The notes under the pieces were generated by a model. The model saw only the letters and a program-made list of their open reading frames with translations. It did no database searches and was not told where the DNA came from. A DNA stretch of 64,000 nt from Glandiceps talaboti. Its lineage: Eukaryota > Hemichordata > Enteropneusta > Spengelidae. The stretch spans positions 27,950,592 to 28,014,591 of the forward strand of contig NC_135554.1 in assembly GCF_964340395.1 (NCBI RefSeq). The letters are read 5' to 3'. The position numbers and the translations under genes are program-made. Positions 60,144 through 64,000 of the stretch are shown piece by piece. Every line of letters begins with the position of its first letter. The first letter of the stretch is position 1.

Positions 60144-62234
60144 TCATCCATAAAAGCTCCTTTCACGATTATAAAGCTGCACTTGACTGTGAAATATTTC
60201 TTTTGCAGCCTTATAGATTTCAACGTCGAAATACAGAGCCCTTTTCACGTCCGGGTCTAACTTCAATTCGTCGACCATTCGACGTGCTTTCACAACGTCA
60301 TATTTGAAGCTTTCTTTGGGGCTTTTACATTTACTGTAAAATGGTAACTGGTAAACGTGCTCAAATAATTGGAAAGATAGATCGTAACTTTCAGTGATAC
60401 CAATAACGGAAAACCAAGACTTTAAATTAGCAATAATGTACTTTAAGATGTCTTGCTTTTTCTTAGCGTCGACAAGATTCTTCAAAATTAAGCGATTTTC
60501 CATCCACGCAAAATTGTGCGTTCCTTCTTCTGCATTACCAAGAACTTGCCGACTCACGTTCAAATACTGCGGCTTGTCCCAAAAAAACTCAGGATTTAGC
60601 AAGAGCTGGTCAAATGTCAAACTATCTAGGAAGATGGCCCATTCCTTCACTGTCATCTGGTCGGCTTCTTTCAATCTGCAGATATGCGGTTTTTGTTTGC
60701 GACTACGGCACATGTCATAAGAAGCCACGACACGGTCGTACGGATCTCGTAAAATTGTGAAATACGAGCAAGGTTTGTCTATATACTCGCAAACGCCCAT
60801 AGCCAAATCTCCCCAGTACATATCATTTGTGTAAACAATGTCACTGGAATTCAGCATATTTTTGTAGAAATTTCTCAACTGTTGTGGAACAGCACTATAT
60901 AGACCAGTCGGTGTGGTTTTGTTCCAAGGTTCACGAAGACCTTTGATGCACTGTCTCATAGCTGTTCCGCCTGCTTTGGTATTGTGCACGAATACAATTG
61001 TGCCGTTCCTGTAATCATTGTTCGGTGGCCATTTCCGACCATTGGTTGATATCTCCCTCATGTAAAAATTCGGAAGTGTATTGCGTTTGGAGACCCATGG
61101 AACATCAGAATGCCATGGAAACCCCTGTTGACTGAATAAGAAATAAAACATACATGAAATGTGTTGTATAACAAATTGTGTGACACTACACCTTAGCTCT
61201 TAATAGCCAAGGCAAAGATATGATCCGGGATTCTTCGGCCTCAAGCCTTCACACAATGATTCGTCATTTTCACATTCTTGTTTACATTTCCCCATAGAGT
61301 ACAGCTGTACAACGCAATGTCACCCTGCTAGTTCCGCAATTTGAGATAAAATTATTCATTTTGACGCTGAGGGCGTATGTTATTCGAATCACAATCGTAT
61401 AACCTTTTATTTATTTGTGGTTTAAATGACCCCTAGGCCCTGTATATTACAAGGGAACGAGCAGAATTAACGGCAGCTGAGAAATGACGAGAAAATATGT
61501 GGGCCATGGAAAAAAATGGAGAGCAGGGGGGGGGGGGGGTTAAAATTCTGATGGTTTGAAGGGGGACATGAAATATTTTGCTCATAGTTTGAACCAAATT
61601 AAACCTTAAGAGCCGTCATTTTCCCTTGTACATTTTCAAAATTTCGATTACTATGGTTACTGTAATCTTCAAACACCATATAAATAATTGTTACATCTCC
61701 ATAATGCAAGAGCGCGTTTTCCTTCGGTCTAACTGCTAATATAAATAACAATCTCAGCAGTGTTACCTTCGATGGGAGGGGGAGGGGGCTAAAAAAACTT
61801 TGACTAAAATAGTTTCTCCACGGGCACCTTAGCGTGCCCTTATTTGTTGACGTTTTATACATCAGATCTTAATTAAATTGTTTGTTACATTGCAAGTAAC
61901 CAGATCAAGAATATAATTTTCATTCAAGAAAGACAAGTACCTCAGTGATCAAGGCATTATTTCAATTCTGGTGTTAATAATTGATGGGTTGGTTGGTTGG
62001 TTGGTTGGTTGGTTGGTTGGTTGGTTGAATCCGTGACATTAAGTGGCAAAGTGATATGCGATTTGATTTGTCATATTCAAAATCAATTTTTGCTTGGCCA
62101 CTTAATGTCACGGATTGGTTGGTTGGTTGGTTGGTTGGTTGGTTGGTTGGTTGGTTAGTTGGTTGGTTGTTTGGTTGGTTGGTTGGTTGGTTGGTTGGTT
62201 GATTGGTTGGTTGGTTGGTTGGTTGGTTGATTTG

Positions 62235-62266
<32 letters not shown>

Positions 62267-62282
62267 CTGATTGATTGGTTGG

Positions 62283-62367
<85 letters not shown>

Positions 62368-62371
62368 CGAT

Positions 62372-62435
<64 letters not shown>

Positions 62436-63563
62436 CAACTTTTCATTCTTTCCATCACTATAGGCTGCTAAGGTGTCCTCTGTGTTTTCTTACTCTGAAC
62501 GTATTGTGAATAGATACCTTTGCTGGAAATTACATATTGTTTTAGACATTTTTTGGATGTCTTTGTAATATTTAGTATACACAGATATGTACAGAGGGGC
62601 TGTAGCAGACACTAGGAGGATTATGATACCAGCTGACACCATTACATATTATACCCAGGATGTGTAACCTCTGACACCAAATATTACCAGAAGTTATAGC
62701 CGTTGTTTTTCGAACCAATATTAACTTGAACTTTTGACTCGGTCCGTTTGTGTTACTACAATGTACCGCGAGATAATATGGCTGTTTTTCTGAATCGCGT
62801 TCAGGGGGAGAAGGGACAGATTCTTCTTTTGCAACCCGTAATCTACTACGACAGTAAAAAAAGAAATGAAGCTTATATAATAAGCGCTTAAGCTTATAAT
62901 GCCGTGAAAAGAGAGGGTGGGAGGCGGGGGGGGGGGGGAAGCATCGCCAGATTACATCTCATGAATGCCAAAACTCTTTCTTGATTTTTTGAAAAGTGAA
63001 TTGCATGTGTACTGTAATTCTCATCTCGCGTGCCACTTTATATAAATATTGACATTCTGGATCAACGAAATAGCATAATTTTCCCCTCCTAGTACGTGTA
63101 TCTAATACATATTTATTTACTTCCTCGTTTCCTAAAATCGCGTGTGTTTTGTAACTTCATATAGACCTGTAAGATAGTAATTATCGTCTGATATACAATA
63201 AACATTGCTACTCAAGGTCTGCTAATCTTATTGCTTTATATGTTGATATATTATAGACAGACAATATAGATTTGTTTCATATCGGCGAATTAGTTCCACG
63301 TCTGTGCGGCCTTCAGAATATTAACCGTCACATGGCACAATTCCAGATTAAAGCATATTCACAAATTTAAATTAACCATCTTTTGTGATCACCTACCTTT
63401 TTGCATCGATGTCCTCTTTGTGAAGTTTAGAGTGGGCAAGTGACAGAAGACTAACGTATGCACATACTCCTAAAAAAGCAAACACAGTAACGATAACAAG
63501 TTTGCAAGAGCTTGCTATCGTGTACATCGGTATAGTCCGTATGTGGATAAATTGTTCCATCAT
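60144..63563 (-). CDS. Golgi-type sulfotransferase, type II membrane protein
   Basis: Minus-strand exons 63563-63397 and 61131-60144 (phase 2, donor GTAGGT, acceptor TTATTCAG) give 384 residues. It starts [20 protein letters not shown], with a signal anchor at about residues 21-42, a short stem, then a luminal sulfotransferase domain. The 5'-phosphosulfate loop is HNTKAGGT (105-112, Lys108). The 3'-phosphate site is [11 protein letters not shown] (184-194, with Arg184 and Ser193). Such enzymes transfer sulfate from PAPS to glycans or other acceptors in the Golgi; the acceptor is unknown. Best described as Sulfotransfer_2-like. Several N-x-S/T sites lie in the luminal part. Same intron position and phase as the paralogue at 43586-51116. 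Confidence 0.92.
61984..62436. repeat. (GGTT)n and (GATT)n arrays
   Basis: (GGTT)n on both sides of an 89-bp inverted repeat, then (GATT)n to 62436. Confidence 0.97.
62028..62116. mobile_element. 89-bp inverted-repeat insertion in (GGTT)n
   Basis: Exact 20-bp inverted ends beginning AATCCGTGACATTAAG (62028-62047 and 62097-62116), flanked on both sides by GGTT repeats. This suggests a very small MITE or fold-back insertion. A target duplication cannot be read inside the microsatellite. Confidence 0.5.
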
Positions 63564-64000
63564 CCTGACTGCTCACAACAGGTGGCGGCTATACCATAAA
63601 GGTCATAAAATGGAGAACTGAGATTGGTAATTGTCAATGATCTGCCAGTTCATTCACTGTGTCCCAGTGTCTACACAGTATCTATGTAGATAAGTTTCAC
63701 TTTTAAGAGTGAATGTCGTCTTCTCTCACCATCATAATTAACTATGCTCGCTATATAGCTAATGGTGTTTTTGTAAAGTGAAAACCACTCTATAGTCAGA
63801 CGTTTTGCATCCCCATATAGATCACTTCCGGGGAAATATACACCCAATACGTTCATTGAAATACTCATGCAGCTGTTACATTGTCGGATGGGATTATTGC
63901 AATAAACACATATTCAACGTAGATTTTAAAACACAAAGTAAAAATACAAGTGATTGTTGAATATACCAGTCTTCATTTACATGATGTCGATTGCAGTGAC
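63564..64000. other. Upstream region of the sulfotransferase gene
   Basis: Should contain its 5' UTR and promoter. No TATA box or other site could be assigned. The minus-strand open frame at 63868-63671 has no known domain. Confidence 0.4.

Larger units (their letters stand above)
61132..63396 (-). other. Intron of the sulfotransferase gene
   Basis: Contains the (GGTT)n/(GATT)n arrays and an embedded inverted repeat, G-runs near 61527 and 62927, and no further exon. Confidence 0.7.

Overview
The window is animal nuclear DNA: AT-rich, intron-containing genes with GT/AG splice sites, non-LTR retrotransposon fragments, MITE-like elements and very many micro- and minisatellites. The gene content (membrane C-type lectins plus Golgi-type sulfotransferase paralogues) and the repeat style suggest a marine invertebrate. 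I cannot name the species or even the phylum from the sequence alone.

Layout. 1-9.3 kb is gene-free and dominated by minisatellites at 0.5-1.2, 1.95-2.76 and 4.4-6.5 kb. It ends with a 145-bp perfect palindrome between (TA)n tracts. 9.5-36.6 kb is a C-type lectin cluster. A plus-strand type I membrane protein carries two lectin domains (9575-18371). It faces a minus-strand single-lectin-domain membrane protein (19845-22310). The 3' end of the first gene plus all recognised exons of the second were tandemly duplicated (copy A 17074-25067, copy B 26326-33402), giving a second minus-strand lectin (29110-31833) and orphaned transmembrane/tail exons (26824-27621). A LINE fragment lies at the junction. 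A decayed fifth lectin domain sits at 35389-36572 on the minus strand. 43.6-51.1 kb holds a two-exon type II membrane sulfotransferase paralogue whose PAPS-binding residues have been replaced. 60.1-63.6 kb holds, on the opposite strand, a paralogue with those residues intact. Between them lie a hammerhead-ribozyme-like fold next to (TA)n at 52.1 kb, a cluster of TGACGTCA sites, and two coding-phase satellites (21 bp and 30 bp). The 30-bp satellite contains a 100-N gap that looks like an unmerged assembly overlap.

How the genes fit together. The lectin genes share one exon plan: a lectin-domain 5' exon starting in phase 1 and ending in phase 2, a short 3' exon, a Thr/Ser-rich stalk, a transmembrane exon and a tail. 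This indicates origin by local duplication. Their predicted sugar-binding triplets differ (EPD, QPD, EPN). No signal-peptide exon was found for any of them, so every 5' end is incomplete. The two sulfotransferase genes share a phase-2 intron just after the signal anchor.

Most noteworthy: the hammerhead-like folds with a covarying stem III; the intact but catalytically disarmed sulfotransferase; tandem arrays that multiply a lectin splice acceptor (22.3 and 31.9 kb) and a stalk splice donor (12.5 kb); and a TTAA-flanked inverted-repeat element whose empty site is preserved in the sister duplicate. All repeat counts, identities and exon joins were made by eye.
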